Below the pieces are notes generated by a model that was not told the DNA's origin, ran no database searches, and saw only the letters and a list, made by a program, of their open reading frames with translations. A stretch of DNA of 52,135 bases from Candidatus Solibacter usitatus (GTDB lineage Bacteria > Acidobacteriota > Terriglobia > Bryobacterales > Bryobacteraceae): the NCBI GenBank assembly GCA_016213245.1, contig JACRBC010000028.1, positions 1 to 52,135 of the forward strand, given 5' to 3'. The position numbers and the translations under genes are program-made. Shown piece after piece: positions 33,759 to 42,222 of the stretch; the first letter of the stretch is position 1; every line of letters begins with the position of its first letter.

Positions 33759-36700
33759 GTGAGAAGAACAGAACCGGATCACACCCGGAACAATCAGCGG
33801 ACCAGCGGCTCAGCAATCAGGTCGCTAGCAAGCGGTCTGGGCATGGCGTTGCTCCTGGCGGGCAGCATGTTGGGCCAGTCGAATACAGGCAAGATTCTGG
33901 GCAGGGTGGCGGATGCCTCCGCCGCTGGCGTGCCCGGCGCCAAGCTGACCGCATCCAGCGCCACCCTGCCGACTCCGCTCGTGGCCACCACGAACGAAAG
34001 CGGCGACTACAACTTCGAACTGGTGCCGATCGGTATCTACACGGTGACGGTGGAGAAGACCGGTTTCCGCACGGCCAGGCAGAACAATCTGCAAGTGAAG
34101 CTGGGATCGCAGGTCGACTACAACCCCAAACTGGAAGTCGGCCAGTTGAGCGAAGTGATCGAAGTCAGCGCCAGTGTCAACTCGCTGGATACCACTTCGA
34201 GCCGCACCGCCACAAACATTACAGAAGCGCAGTTCGACGCGCTGCCGAAGGGCCGCTCCTTCAACAGCCTGCTGCAAATGGCGCCTGGCGTTCGTCAGGA
34301 AGCGAAGAGCGGCAACGCGGGTGTGGGCGGCATTCAGGTTGACGGTGCGAGCGGATCGGAAAATTCGTTCGTGATCGACGGCGTCGACGTGAGCGACGTG
34401 CGGCGCGGTTCGCTGCGTTTGCAGAACGCGCTGCCATTTGAGTTCATCCAGGAAGTGGAAGTGAAGTCGGGCGGCTTTGAGGCCCAGTACGGCGGGGCCG
34501 CGGGCGGCGTGGTGAACGTGGCGACGAAGCCGGGCACCAACGACTTCCACGGGAGAGTGTCCATGTTCTACACGAACGATGGCATGAACCCCGTCAATCG
34601 CGGCTACTATCAGCGCTCGGTGGCCAACGCCAACATCGCTGAGTTTTTCCGGCCGAAGCAGGACAGCTATGGCACCAAGTATCCCGGCGGCATCTTCAGC
34701 GGCCGCATCATTCCGAACAAACTGTTCTTCACTGCGGGTACGTTCCCGGTGCTGACCTCTACAACGCGGTCGCCGCAGTACGCCAGCGGCGCGAAATCCT
34801 GGAAGCAGGACGATCTGAATCACTACTTCATGAGCCGCGTGGATTATGCGCCCACGTCCAAGCTCCAGATCAACAGCTCCTACATGTGGACGCCGCAGCG
34901 CCAGACCGGCGCGCTGCCGAATATCGACCCTCGCATTGCGGCGCCGTCGAACGATCTGACGGTGCAGGGCGGCTGGCAGCCCTCTTCGGCCGTCACCGTT
35001 TCGGCCAACTACATTCTGACGCCTCGCTGGCTGATCACCGCCCGGTATGGCTATAAGTATCAGAATGACAAGCTCGGCAACTACGGCCTCTCCACGGCGC
35101 CGTTCCTGGTCTATGGCAACTCGGCGGCCAACGCCGGCCTGCCCGTGCCCGCGGAGGTGAATTTCCCCAACGGCTACCAAAATGTCTCCAGTACGTTCGC
35201 CATCCAGAGGGACATCACCACGCGCAACAACCTCTACTTGAGCTCGGCAGTGATGTTCGGCAAGCACAATCTCAAGTTCGGTTACGACATGGCCCGCCTG
35301 TCGAACGACGTGAACAGCAACTACACGAACGGCCGGTTCAATATCTTTTGGGGGGATGCCTACACCCGCGGCTCCATCACCAACGCAAAAGGCGCCTACG
35401 GCTACTACGCGTGGGAAGACGGCGTCCGCCTGAACTCCGCGGTCAACAGCAAGAACCACGGTTTTTACGTCCAGGACAACTGGCGCCTGACCCGGCGGCT
35501 CACGCTCAACGTGGGCGTCCGCTTCGAGAGCGAGTTCCTGCCTCCTTACAAGGCTGAGCAAGGGGGCGTCAAGGTCGCCAACCCGATCTCCTTCAACTGG
35601 GGTTCCAAGGTGGCTCCCCGTCTCGGCGCGGCCTACGACGTGCTCGGCGACGGCAAGTGGAAGATCAGCGGCAGCTTCGGCTACTACTACGACGTGATGA
35701 AGTACGAGCTCGCCCGCGGCAGCTTCGGCGGCGACTTCTGGGTGACCCACATCTATACGCTGGACAACCCGAACGTTCTGAACCTCGGTCTCGCCAATCC
35801 TGGCGCGGCCGGCAAGCAGGTCATCCAGTTCGACAACCGCACCATCCCAATCAATTCGAGGGGTGAACTTGAGGGCATCGATCCCAACATCAAGCCCTTC
35901 AAGCAGCGCCGCTTCAGCGCTGCACTCGAACATCAACTCACCGCACGCAGCATCCTCGGAGTCCGCTACACGCGCACCGACGTTCTGGCCGGTATCGAAG
36001 ACATCGGCGTTCTCGATGGGGACGACGAAGTCTATCTCATTGGCAACCCCGGCCTCGGCGACACTCGTAACACGAAGAGCGTTTACGGTGCGAAGACGCC
36101 GAACGGGAAGGAATTCCTGGTCCCGAAAGCGACTCGCCAGTATGATGCGGTGGAGTTCCGCCTGCAAGGGCAGAAGAATCGTGTCACCTATCTCGCGAGC
36201 TATACCGTGAGCCGCCTGTGGGGCAACTGGTCCGGTCTGGCCAACTCCGACGAGTCCGGCCGCTCCGACCCGGGCGTCTCCCGCGCCTTCGATCTGCCGT
36301 ACTACTACTTCGATCAGAGCGGCAGCCAGAAGAATGTGTTCGGCCGCCTCGCGACCGACCGCCCGCATGAGATCAAGGGGTTCCTCTCCTATGACCTCAA
36401 GAGCAAGATCGGCACCACGTTGTTCGGCTTGACTCAAGTGGCGTGGAGCGGCGTGCCGGATTCGACCTCGGTGATATACCAGTCGGCTCCGACGTTCCCC
36501 CATGGCCGCGGCGACATGGGCCGCACGCCCTTCTACACGCAGACCGACTTCAACCTGGCGCACACGGTCAAGTTTACTGAACGCTATGGCGCCCGGTTCG
36601 AAGTGAACTTCATCAACCTGCTCAACCAGGCAGCGGTGGTCTCACGCACTACCCAGATCAACCGCACGGGCGCCATCAGCGCCGCGCAGTTGCCGCTGAG

Positions 36701-36878
36701 CCAGTTCTTCGGGGGCTACGATGTGAACAAATTCGTCTATCCCGGAAACTATCTGGCCGGCAAGACTCCTCAGTACAACCCGATATACGGTTTGCCCGGC
36801 GGCAACTACCGCGCCGGCGGCCCGGGTGCTTACCAGAGTCCCCGCAACATCCGCCTCGGCATCAGTTTCCTCTTCTAA
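33759..36878 (+). CDS. Oar-like TonB-dependent receptor A
   Basis: A 1039-residue outer-membrane receptor. The signal helix (SLASGLGMALLLAGSMLGQS) follows a charged 25-residue N-extension. Then come a carboxypeptidase-regulatory-like domain (GKILGRVADASAAGVPGAKL...NFELVPIGIYTVTVEKTGFRTA), a TonB-plug region (FDALPKGRSFNSLLQMAPGVRQEA, IQVDGASGSENSFVIDGVDVSD, YGGAAGGVVNVATKPGTNDFHG) and a barrel that ends in LGISFLF with a C-terminal Phe. It imports large nutrients such as oligosaccharides or siderophores. GTG 33759 is chosen because GGGAGG is 6 bases upstream; the frame is open to 33696. Its immediate upstream sequence matches the duplicated leader only near the ribosome site (TTTGGGAGGTT). 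Confidence 0.88.
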   Translation: MRRTEPDHTRNNQRTSGSAIRSLASGLGMALLLAGSMLGQSNTGKILGRVADASAAGVPGAKLTASSATLPTPLVATTNESGDYNFELVPIGIYTVTVEKTGFRTARQNNLQVKLGSQVDYNPKLEVGQLSEVIEVSASVNSLDTTSSRTATNITEAQFDALPKGRSFNSLLQMAPGVRQEAKSGNAGVGGIQVDGASGSENSFVIDGVDVSDVRRGSLRLQNALPFEFIQEVEVKSGGFEAQYGGAAGGVVNVATKPGTNDFHGRVSMFYTNDGMNPVNRGYYQRSVANANIAEFFRPKQDSYGTKYPGGIFSGRIIPNKLFFTAGTFPVLTSTTRSPQYASGAKSWKQDDLNHYFMSRVDYAPTSKLQINSSYMWTPQRQTGALPNIDPRIAAPSNDLTVQGGWQPSSAVTVSANYILTPRWLITARYGYKYQNDKLGNYGLSTAPFLVYGNSAANAGLPVPAEVNFPNGYQNVSSTFAIQRDITTRNNLYLSSAVMFGKHNLKFGYDMARLSNDVNSNYTNGRFNIFWGDAYTRGSITNAKGAYGYYAWEDGVRLNSAVNSKNHGFYVQDNWRLTRRLTLNVGVRFESEFLPPYKAEQGGVKVANPISFNWGSKVAPRLGAAYDVLGDGKWKISGSFGYYYDVMKYELARGSFGGDFWVTHIYTLDNPNVLNLGLANPGAAGKQVIQFDNRTIPINSRGELEGIDPNIKPFKQRRFSAALEHQLTARSILGVRYTRTDVLAGIEDIGVLDGDDEVYLIGNPGLGDTRNTKSVYGAKTPNGKEFLVPKATRQYDAVEFRLQGQKNRVTYLASYTVSRLWGNWSGLANSDESGRSDPGVSRAFDLPYYYFDQSGSQKNVFGRLATDRPHEIKGFLSYDLKSKIGTTLFGLTQVAWSGVPDSTSVIYQSAPTFPHGRGDMGRTPFYTQTDFNLAHTVKFTERYGARFEVNFINLLNQAAVVSRTTQINRTGAISAAQLPLSQFFGGYDVNKFVYPGNYLAGKTPQYNPIYGLPGGNYRAGGPGAYQSPRNIRLGISFLF

Positions 36879-36900
36879 GAGGATTCGCCAAGACGACGCA

Positions 36901-36933
36901 AAAAGGGGCGCCCCCAATCGGGGCGCCCCTTTT
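36901..36933 (+). terminator. Strong intrinsic terminator of receptor A
   Basis: AAAAGGGGCGCCCC (36901-36914) and GGGGCGCCCCTTTT (36920-36933) form a perfect 14-bp stem with a 5-base CAATC loop, and the right arm ends in four T. It begins 22 bases after the receptor A stop. The adjacent group II intron-like fragment starts just after it. Confidence 0.9.
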
Positions 36934-36934
36934 C

Positions 36935-37117
36935 TATGTTTGCCGGGCATGTTCGACTACGCGGGGGTGAAAGTCCCCTTCACAGCCTGATGGAGGCGAA
37001 GGGATAGCGCCGCGCAAGGGCGTCGTTGCGAGGCGGGGCCTGAACGAAGCGTGGAGCAAACGTACGAGCCGATGTACAAGAACCGGATCTGAGGCATACG
37101 GTGTCGGACGAGCGGGC
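36935..37117 (+). mobile_element. Group II intron fragment (5' domain I)
   Basis: This non-coding stretch has the layout of bacterial group II intron domain I: GGGCATG near the start, then GGGGGTGAAAGTCCCC, a CGCAAGGGCGTCG segment, GGCGGGGCCTGAACGAAGC, GTGGAGCAAACG, GAACCGGATCTGAGGC and GTGTCGGACGAG. Nothing resembling domains V-VI or an intron-encoded reverse transcriptase follows, so only the 5' end remains, and its GUGYG start is not evident. Its position directly behind a terminator hairpin is typical for class C introns. The 3' junction is the start of a receptor fragment. Identified from remembered pattern rather than by alignment. Confidence 0.55.
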
Positions 37118-37553
37118 CGCCGCAATCTGGTGAACTTCACGCGGGCCACCAACGGCGACATCGTCAAAGGGGACGTGAAGAGCGGTGCGCGCAGCGACGC
37201 CTACATCCAGACCGATCTCACGGTGCATCATCAGATCCCGTTGACGGAGAGCCGGCGGCTCGACTTTGAAGCCAACGTCTCCAACCTGTTCAACCAGCGC
37301 GCTGCCACGGTGTACTACGAGTTCGCCATCCCCACCAACCTGATCAACGCCTCACGGGCGTCCCGGTTCCCGGGCGACCTGGGGGTCGATTTCGGCAAGG
37401 TTGATGAAGGGCTACAACTACGTGGATGCGCTGAATGCCGCTGGCGCGTTTGCCGGCGTGCAACAGAAACTGACGCTGGCCAGCCGCTACGGCATGCCCA
37501 GCTCGTTCCAGACCGCCCGCAATATCCGCCTGGCGGTGCGCTTCATCTTCCAG
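37118..37553 (+). pseudogene. 3' fragment of another Oar-like receptor with frameshift
   Basis: From about 37118 the frame reads NFTRATNGDIVKGDVKSGARSDAYIQTDLTVHHQ...FEANVSNLFNQRAATVYYEF, the last barrel strands of an Oar-like receptor. Near 37400 (in AAGGTTGATGAAG) one extra base changes frame, after which MKGYNYVDALNAAGAFAGVQQ and the final strand ARNIRLAVRFIFQ continue. The usual stop is missing at the end, although a terminator hairpin follows at 37582. The fragment is not a copy of receptor A or B, so a third receptor gene was present here. Confidence 0.75.
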
Positions 37554-37581
37554 GCGATCCGCAGCAGTCGCTTCGCTATGC

Positions 37582-37611
37582 AACGGGCATCCCCCACCGG
37601 GGACGCCCGTT
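37582..37611 (+). terminator. Terminator of the decayed receptor gene
   Basis: AACGGGC (37582-37588) and GCCCGTT (37605-37611) flank a CCCC/GGGG inner arm, with a small mismatched region between, and TCTTT follows. It is related in sequence to the terminators behind receptors A and B and supports a former gene end here. Confidence 0.65.
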
Positions 37612-37786
37612 CTTCTTTGGGCCGGCAAGTCCACCAACCGGGGAGTCGGCGTGGGGGCTGGATCCGGCACGCGGCGCACGCACATTGGCTGTAAGTTTAT
37701 GATTTAACAGTAGATATATTGCTTCTGGTCGGTGGCTGCCAGCACTCAGCGCCCTCTGTCGGACCGTCTCTGCCAGTGGGAAAGTA
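37612..37786. other. Spacer without a gene between receptor remnant and leader
   Basis: About 175 bases with no supported coding sequence. Around 37690-37725 the DNA is locally AT-rich (GTTTATGATTTAACAGTAGATATATTGC), in contrast to its surroundings. It ends where the second leader begins. Confidence 0.4.
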
Positions 37787-38162
37787 GCATTAAATGTCCT
37801 TAATTAATTGTTGACGGCCTCCCTGTGCCGTTGACGGGCTAAGCGAGATTAAGTTACGATTCTCACGTTAGACTCTACCTCTGTATCTACTTGAGGGAGT
37901 GTCAGGAGTTCTTTGATGAGGTCTTTCGCGACCGGCCGATGCGAGGCGAACCTGCCTGCGGTTGAAGCCGGCGCCATTCTGACAAGTTCGAGCGTGGAGC
38001 AAATAAGCCCCTCAGAGGGGTGGTGTACTCCGGGCCATCCGGGCATCTCGAACACCCCCACACAGAACTTTGTTGTCTCGCTCCAGGCCCGCGTCTGGTC
38101 TTCGGACCAGGCAGGGCGTAGTTTTCCGGGAGTTACCAATCGATCCAATTTGGGAGGTTTAA
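37787..38162 (+). promoter_or_regulatory. Receptor-gene leader, copy 2, upstream of receptor B
   Basis: The intact counterpart of the leader at 32775. It contains a possible -35 TTGACG at 37831-37836, the nested arms CCGGC/GCCGG (37932-37936 and 37967-37971) around AACC/GGTT (37949-37952 and 37960-37963), and the hairpin CCCCTC/GAGGGG (38008-38013, 38015-38020). It ends in CCGATCCAATTTGGGAGG-like sequence, giving the ribosome-binding site GGGAGG before GTG 38163. Between the copies, substitutions fall mainly in the loops. No known riboswitch consensus (for example a B12 box) was recognised. A transcript leader of about 300 nt with structure is proposed; the promoter could also be inside it. 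Confidence 0.65.
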
Positions 38163-41100
38163 GTGAATAGCACCCTACAGTTGAGCTTCAGGGGCGTGGC
38201 GCGTCTGACAATGACGTGCCTGGTACTCCTGGCGTTGCTCTCTGGCTTCGCGTTTGCCCAGGAAACCACTGGCAGCATCGCGGGCCAGGTGGTGGACGCC
38301 TCGGGCGCCGCCGTACCCAACGCCAAAATTGAAGTGACCGGCCCCAGTCTGCCGGCCGCATTGACCGTCAACACCGACTCCACCGGCAATTACAAAGTCG
38401 CTTCGGTTCCGGCCGGTTCCTACGTGGTCACCGCCTCGGCCGCGGGCTTCTCCGTTCAGAAGAAGACCTCGGTCCCGGTCACGCTGGGCCGCACCAGCCG
38501 CATCGACTTCAAGATGGAAGTCGGTCAGGTCACCGAGAGCGTGGTGGTCAGCGCCGACGCGGCGATGGTCGACACCACGTCGAGTTCCTCGGCCGTCAAC
38601 GTGGACCGGTCGTTTTTTGACCTGATCCCGAAAGGCCGCAGTTTCTACGACCTGGTCAATCTCGCGCCCGGCGCCCGCAATGAAGGCAAGGCCGGCGGCT
38701 ACCAGGTGGACGGCGCGTCCGGCTCGGAGAACGTGTTCTACCTCGACGGCATGGAAGTCACCAACGTCCAGTACGGCACTCTCAGCAGCCAGAACCGCAT
38801 CCCGGTCGAAATGGTCCAGCAGGTGCAGGTCAAGAACGGTGTCATGGAAGCCCAGTACGGTGGCGCCATGGGCGGCGTGGTCAACGCCGTTGTCCGCAGC
38901 GGCAGCAACGAGTGGCACGGCCAGGGCGGCTTCTACTACAGCAACGACTCCATGTCGGCCCGTCCGCGTCCCACCCTTGAGATGGATCCCCTCGACGCCA
39001 ACCGTGCGAAAGTACGCTACTTCCAGAACGCCATGGACGATTACTCCACCTGGAACCCCGTGTTCAGCTTCGGCGGCCCGATCCTGAAAAACAAGCTCTT
39101 CCTCTTCGCCGGCTACATGCCCACGATGACCACCACCAACCGCAAGGTCACGTTCCTTTCCAACAACCAGACCGGCGATTTCTCCAGCAAGTACACCCAG
39201 CGCTATCTGACCGGTAAGCTCGACTACGCCCCGGCCAGCAAGCTGCGCATGAGCGGAAGCTGGATCTGGAATCCCAACTACACCCGCGGCAGTCTGCCGG
39301 CCCGCCAGGGCACGGATTCCCCCAATCGCAATTGGGCCGGCCTCGGCGACTACACCGCTGGCAACATGATCACGGGCCAGGTGGACTACCTCGCCACCAG
39401 CAAGTTGATCGTCTCCTTCCGCGGCGGTTACAACTACACCAACAATACCAATCGCTACGCCGGCTCCAGCACAACCTTCATCTACAGCACGGCAAACACC
39501 ATGTTCAGCGACATTCCGGCGGACATGATTCTCACCTCCGCGGGATGGAAGCAGCAGGGCACGTCGCGCCGCGACTTTGACATCTACAAGCGTGTCAACC
39601 TCAACGCCGACGCCTCCTACCTCGCCAACTGGAAGGGCCAGCACAACATCAAGTTCGGCTGGCAGACCAACCGCCTTTCCAATAGCGTCCAGAACCTTAG
39701 CTATCCGACCGGTTACTACCGCTTCTACTGGAACCAGTCTTACCGCTGCATCACCACCCAGTGTACCGGCACCCAGCGCGGCGCCTATGGCTTTTACCGC
39801 TGGTACACCTACGGCGACTTCGGCGACGCCTCCAGCGACAACCAGGGCCTCTTCTTCCAGGACAACTGGCGCGTCAACAAACACCTCACCCTCAACCTCG
39901 GCCTCCGTTCGGAGCGCGAGTTCCTGCCCTCGTTCGCCAAGACGGGCATCACTGCCGCTCCCCCCATCGAGTTCGGCTGGGGCAAGAAGATCAGTCCCCG
40001 CATCGGCGGCGCCTGGGATCCCAAGGGCGACGGCAAGATGCGTGTTTATGCGTCGTGGGGTTACTTCTACGACGTCATGAAGTACGAGATGCCGCGCGGC
40101 TCCTTCGGCGGCGCTCTCTACATCACCAACTACTACTCTCTCGACAGCCCAAGCGTCTACAAGCAGCTCCTCACTGCGGGCTACCCGACCGACCCCACCA
40201 AGCTGCCCGGCAGGCTCTTCGAGAGCGTCGACTGGCGCATCCCGTCCAACGATCCCAAGTCCTGCGAGAAGCAGGGCCTGGATTGCAAGGGCATGACCAT
40301 CGACCCCAACCTCAAGCCCATGAAACAGCGCATGCTGGATCTCGGCTACGACTACAGCATCAACTCCTCGCTGGTGGCCTCCTTGCGCTACACCAACCGC
40401 CGTCTCATCCGGACCATTGAGGACGTTGGCACGCTCGGCGCCGGCGGCGAAGTCTACTACATCGCCAACCCCGGCGAGGGCATCACCATCGCCAAGAGCA
40501 CTTGGGAGCCCGGCTTCCCGGTGACCCCCAAGGCCATCCGCAACTACGACGCTCTCGAGCTCCGCCTCGACAAGCGCTTCGCCAAGAACTACCAGTACGC
40601 CGCCAGCTACACCTGGTCGCGCTCCTACGGCAACTACTCCGGTCTGGCCAGCTCCGACGAAGACGGCCGCACCAGCCCGAACGTGAATCGTTACTTCGAC
40701 CTGCCCTGGCTCGGCTACACCGAAAAGGGCACCATGTCGGAGGGCCGTCTGGCCACCGATCGTCCCCACACTCTGAAGTTCTTCGGCGGTTACACCCAGA
40801 AGAGCCCCCTCGGCAATACCACCATTTCGCCGAACGTCCAGCTCTACTCGGGCACCCCGCTCACCACCCAGCTCAATGCCATCTCCTCGGTTCCGGTCTA
40901 CCCGTTCAACCGCGGCGACATGGGCCGGACCCCGGTGTTCTACAACTTCGACATGAACTTGATGCACGACTTCGTGCCGCTCAAGTCCCACGAGAGCTTG
41001 AAGGTTCGCTTTGAGTTCTCTATCTTCAACCTGTTCAATTCCAGCATCGTGACCAATAAGGACCAGACCATCCTCCACCCGGACGACGGCCAGCTCCAGT

Positions 41101-41246
41101 TCGCCCACGACGCCGACATCTTCAAGGGCTTCAATACACAGGCCCTCATGAAGGCTCAGGACATGCGCGTCAGCCCGTTGTACGGCCTCGCCAACGGCTT
41201 CCAGGGCCCACGCTCGACCCGCCTGCAGCTCACCTTCTTCTTCTAA
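38163..41246 (+). CDS. Oar-like TonB-dependent receptor B
   Basis: A 1027-residue receptor starting at GTG 38163 after GGGAGG. It has a signal peptide (TMTCLVLLALLSGFAFAQ), a carboxypeptidase-regulatory-like domain (GSIAGQVVDASGAAVPNAKI...SYVVTASAAGFSVQKK), a plug (FFDLIPKGRSFYDLVNLAPGARN, YQVDGASGSENVFYLDGMEVTN, YGGAMGGVVNAVVRSGSNEWHG) and a barrel that ends LQLTFFF. It shares with receptor A the blocks GLASSDEDGRTSPNVNRYFDLP and GRLATDRPHTLK, so the two are paralogues. CTC and GCC codons dominate, more than in receptor A. The leader directly upstream is duplicated at 32775, and a terminator follows 45 bases after the stop. It should be outer membrane, energised through TonB; substrate unknown. 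Confidence 0.9.
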   Translation: MNSTLQLSFRGVARLTMTCLVLLALLSGFAFAQETTGSIAGQVVDASGAAVPNAKIEVTGPSLPAALTVNTDSTGNYKVASVPAGSYVVTASAAGFSVQKKTSVPVTLGRTSRIDFKMEVGQVTESVVVSADAAMVDTTSSSSAVNVDRSFFDLIPKGRSFYDLVNLAPGARNEGKAGGYQVDGASGSENVFYLDGMEVTNVQYGTLSSQNRIPVEMVQQVQVKNGVMEAQYGGAMGGVVNAVVRSGSNEWHGQGGFYYSNDSMSARPRPTLEMDPLDANRAKVRYFQNAMDDYSTWNPVFSFGGPILKNKLFLFAGYMPTMTTTNRKVTFLSNNQTGDFSSKYTQRYLTGKLDYAPASKLRMSGSWIWNPNYTRGSLPARQGTDSPNRNWAGLGDYTAGNMITGQVDYLATSKLIVSFRGGYNYTNNTNRYAGSSTTFIYSTANTMFSDIPADMILTSAGWKQQGTSRRDFDIYKRVNLNADASYLANWKGQHNIKFGWQTNRLSNSVQNLSYPTGYYRFYWNQSYRCITTQCTGTQRGAYGFYRWYTYGDFGDASSDNQGLFFQDNWRVNKHLTLNLGLRSEREFLPSFAKTGITAAPPIEFGWGKKISPRIGGAWDPKGDGKMRVYASWGYFYDVMKYEMPRGSFGGALYITNYYSLDSPSVYKQLLTAGYPTDPTKLPGRLFESVDWRIPSNDPKSCEKQGLDCKGMTIDPNLKPMKQRMLDLGYDYSINSSLVASLRYTNRRLIRTIEDVGTLGAGGEVYYIANPGEGITIAKSTWEPGFPVTPKAIRNYDALELRLDKRFAKNYQYAASYTWSRSYGNYSGLASSDEDGRTSPNVNRYFDLPWLGYTEKGTMSEGRLATDRPHTLKFFGGYTQKSPLGNTTISPNVQLYSGTPLTTQLNAISSVPVYPFNRGDMGRTPVFYNFDMNLMHDFVPLKSHESLKVRFEFSIFNLFNSSIVTNKDQTILHPDDGQLQFAHDADIFKGFNTQALMKAQDMRVSPLYGLANGFQGPRSTRLQLTFFF

Positions 41247-41291
41247 AGAAGAGCCGCTCTCCGTAAGGGAGCGGGTAAGAAGCAAGACCCA

Positions 41292-41322
41292 CCACGGGCG
41301 CCCCCAGCCGGGGCGTCCGTGG
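41292..41322 (+). terminator. Intrinsic terminator of receptor B
   Basis: CCACGGGCGCCCC (41292-41304) and GGGGCGTCCGTGG (41310-41322) pair over 13 positions with one G-U, loop CAGCC. TCGTCTCT follows. It is close in sequence to the terminators behind receptor A and the decayed receptor. Confidence 0.78.
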
Positions 41323-41348
41323 TCGTCTCTGTACCCCCAATTCACTCG

Positions 41349-41867
41349 TCAGCAGGCCGGTCGCGTCCCCTCCACCCAGTCCGTGCTCCTCTCAACCTCA
41401 ATCACGGAGGAGCGATCCTCCACCGCCTCCAGCAAGTCGCCCAGACCGCGTTTGAGCACCGGATGCCGCAGGCCGGGCGCGAGCTCGCACAGCGGCACGA
41501 GCACGAAACGCCGCTCGTGCAGGCGTGGATGAGGCACTTGAAGTCCATCCTCCTCGATGACGGCGTCGTCGTAGAACAGCAGATCCAGATCCAGCGTGCG
41601 CGGACCATTGCGTTCGCCCCGCACGCGCCCCCGCCCGGCTTCAATGCGCAGCAACTCCTCCAGCAAGGCTCGTGGCGGCAGGTGAGTCTTCAAACACAGC
41701 GCCGCGTTCAGAAAGCCCCCTTGCCTGGTGGCGCCCACCGGCTCGGTTTCACACAGTGATGAAACCTGGAGCACCTGCCCTATTCGCCACAGTTCCACAA
41801 GCGCGGCTCGCAGGTGCTCGCGCCGCGGGCCGAGGTTCGAACCCAGGCCGATCCAGGCTTCAGCCAC
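41349..41867 (-). CDS. folK: 2-amino-4-hydroxy-6-hydroxymethyldihydropteridine pyrophosphokinase
   Basis: A 172-residue HPPK. The start is GTG 41867, giving AEAWIGLGSNLGPRREHL, with GGAGG just upstream; the frame is open further but that part lies inside folB. Motifs are GLGSNLG, SSLCETEPVG, GFLNAAL and the diagnostic RNGPRTLDLDLLFYDD plus PHPRLHERRFVL(V)PL. It transfers pyrophosphate from ATP to the pterin in folate synthesis. Its start overlaps the folB stop by 8 bases, so folP-folB-folK are one translationally coupled operon. Confidence 0.93.
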   Translation of the reverse strand: MAEAWIGLGSNLGPRREHLRAALVELWRIGQVLQVSSLCETEPVGATRQGGFLNAALCLKTHLPPRALLEELLRIEAGRGRVRGERNGPRTLDLDLLFYDDAVIEEDGLQVPHPRLHERRFVLVPLCELAPGLRHPVLKRGLGDLLEAVEDRSSVIEVERSTDWVEGTRPAC

Positions 41868-42222
41868 GCCGCCTCCGGACGATCTCCACGCCCGCCCAAT
41901 CCACCCTCTTGGCCTGCAACGCGGCTGGTTTCCTGATGAGAACGCGGACGCTCTCCACATCGAATTGTGCAAGCACGGCCGCCGCCATGACCTCCGCCAG
42001 CGTTTCGATCAGGGCATAGGGACGGCTCGTGGCGGCATCGCGCAGCGTCCTGTGCACCGCGGCGTAGTCGGTCGTTTTGGCGAAATCATCGGTCAGGCCG
42101 GCCGGACGAAGATCGCGCTCGCACTCCACATCCACGATCACGGTCTGCGGAACGGCGCGCTCGTCCTCGGGTACGCCGGCATGCACCTCGAAGTGCACGC
42201 CTGTCAGCAGGATCTTGTCCAT
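41860..42222 (-). CDS. folB: Dihydroneopterin aldolase
   Basis: A 120-residue folB-type aldolase that cleaves dihydroneopterin to hydroxymethyl-dihydropterin plus glycolaldehyde. It shows LLTGVHFEVHAGVPEDER (the GxxGxxxxER-like start), QTVIVDVECERDL, TTDYAAVHRTL and YALIETLAEVMAAAVLAQFD. Start at ATG 42222 behind GGGAGAGGG is preferred to the longer frame, which lies within folP. It overlaps folP by 19 bases and folK by 8. Confidence 0.92.
   Translation of the reverse strand: MDKILLTGVHFEVHAGVPEDERAVPQTVIVDVECERDLRPAGLTDDFAKTTDYAAVHRTLRDAATSRPYALIETLAEVMAAAVLAQFDVESVRVLIRKPAALQAKRVDWAGVEIVRRRRG

Noticed and set aside
33825..36563. 912-codon minus-strand frame opposite receptor A
   Set aside because: Same reason: antisense shadow of a real gene.
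38175..41345. Long open frame (1056 codons) on the minus strand opposite receptor B
   Set aside because: It mirrors the receptor gene; the translation is a low-complexity Val/Gly/Asp/Ala-rich product with no domain, as expected from GC-rich antisense DNA.
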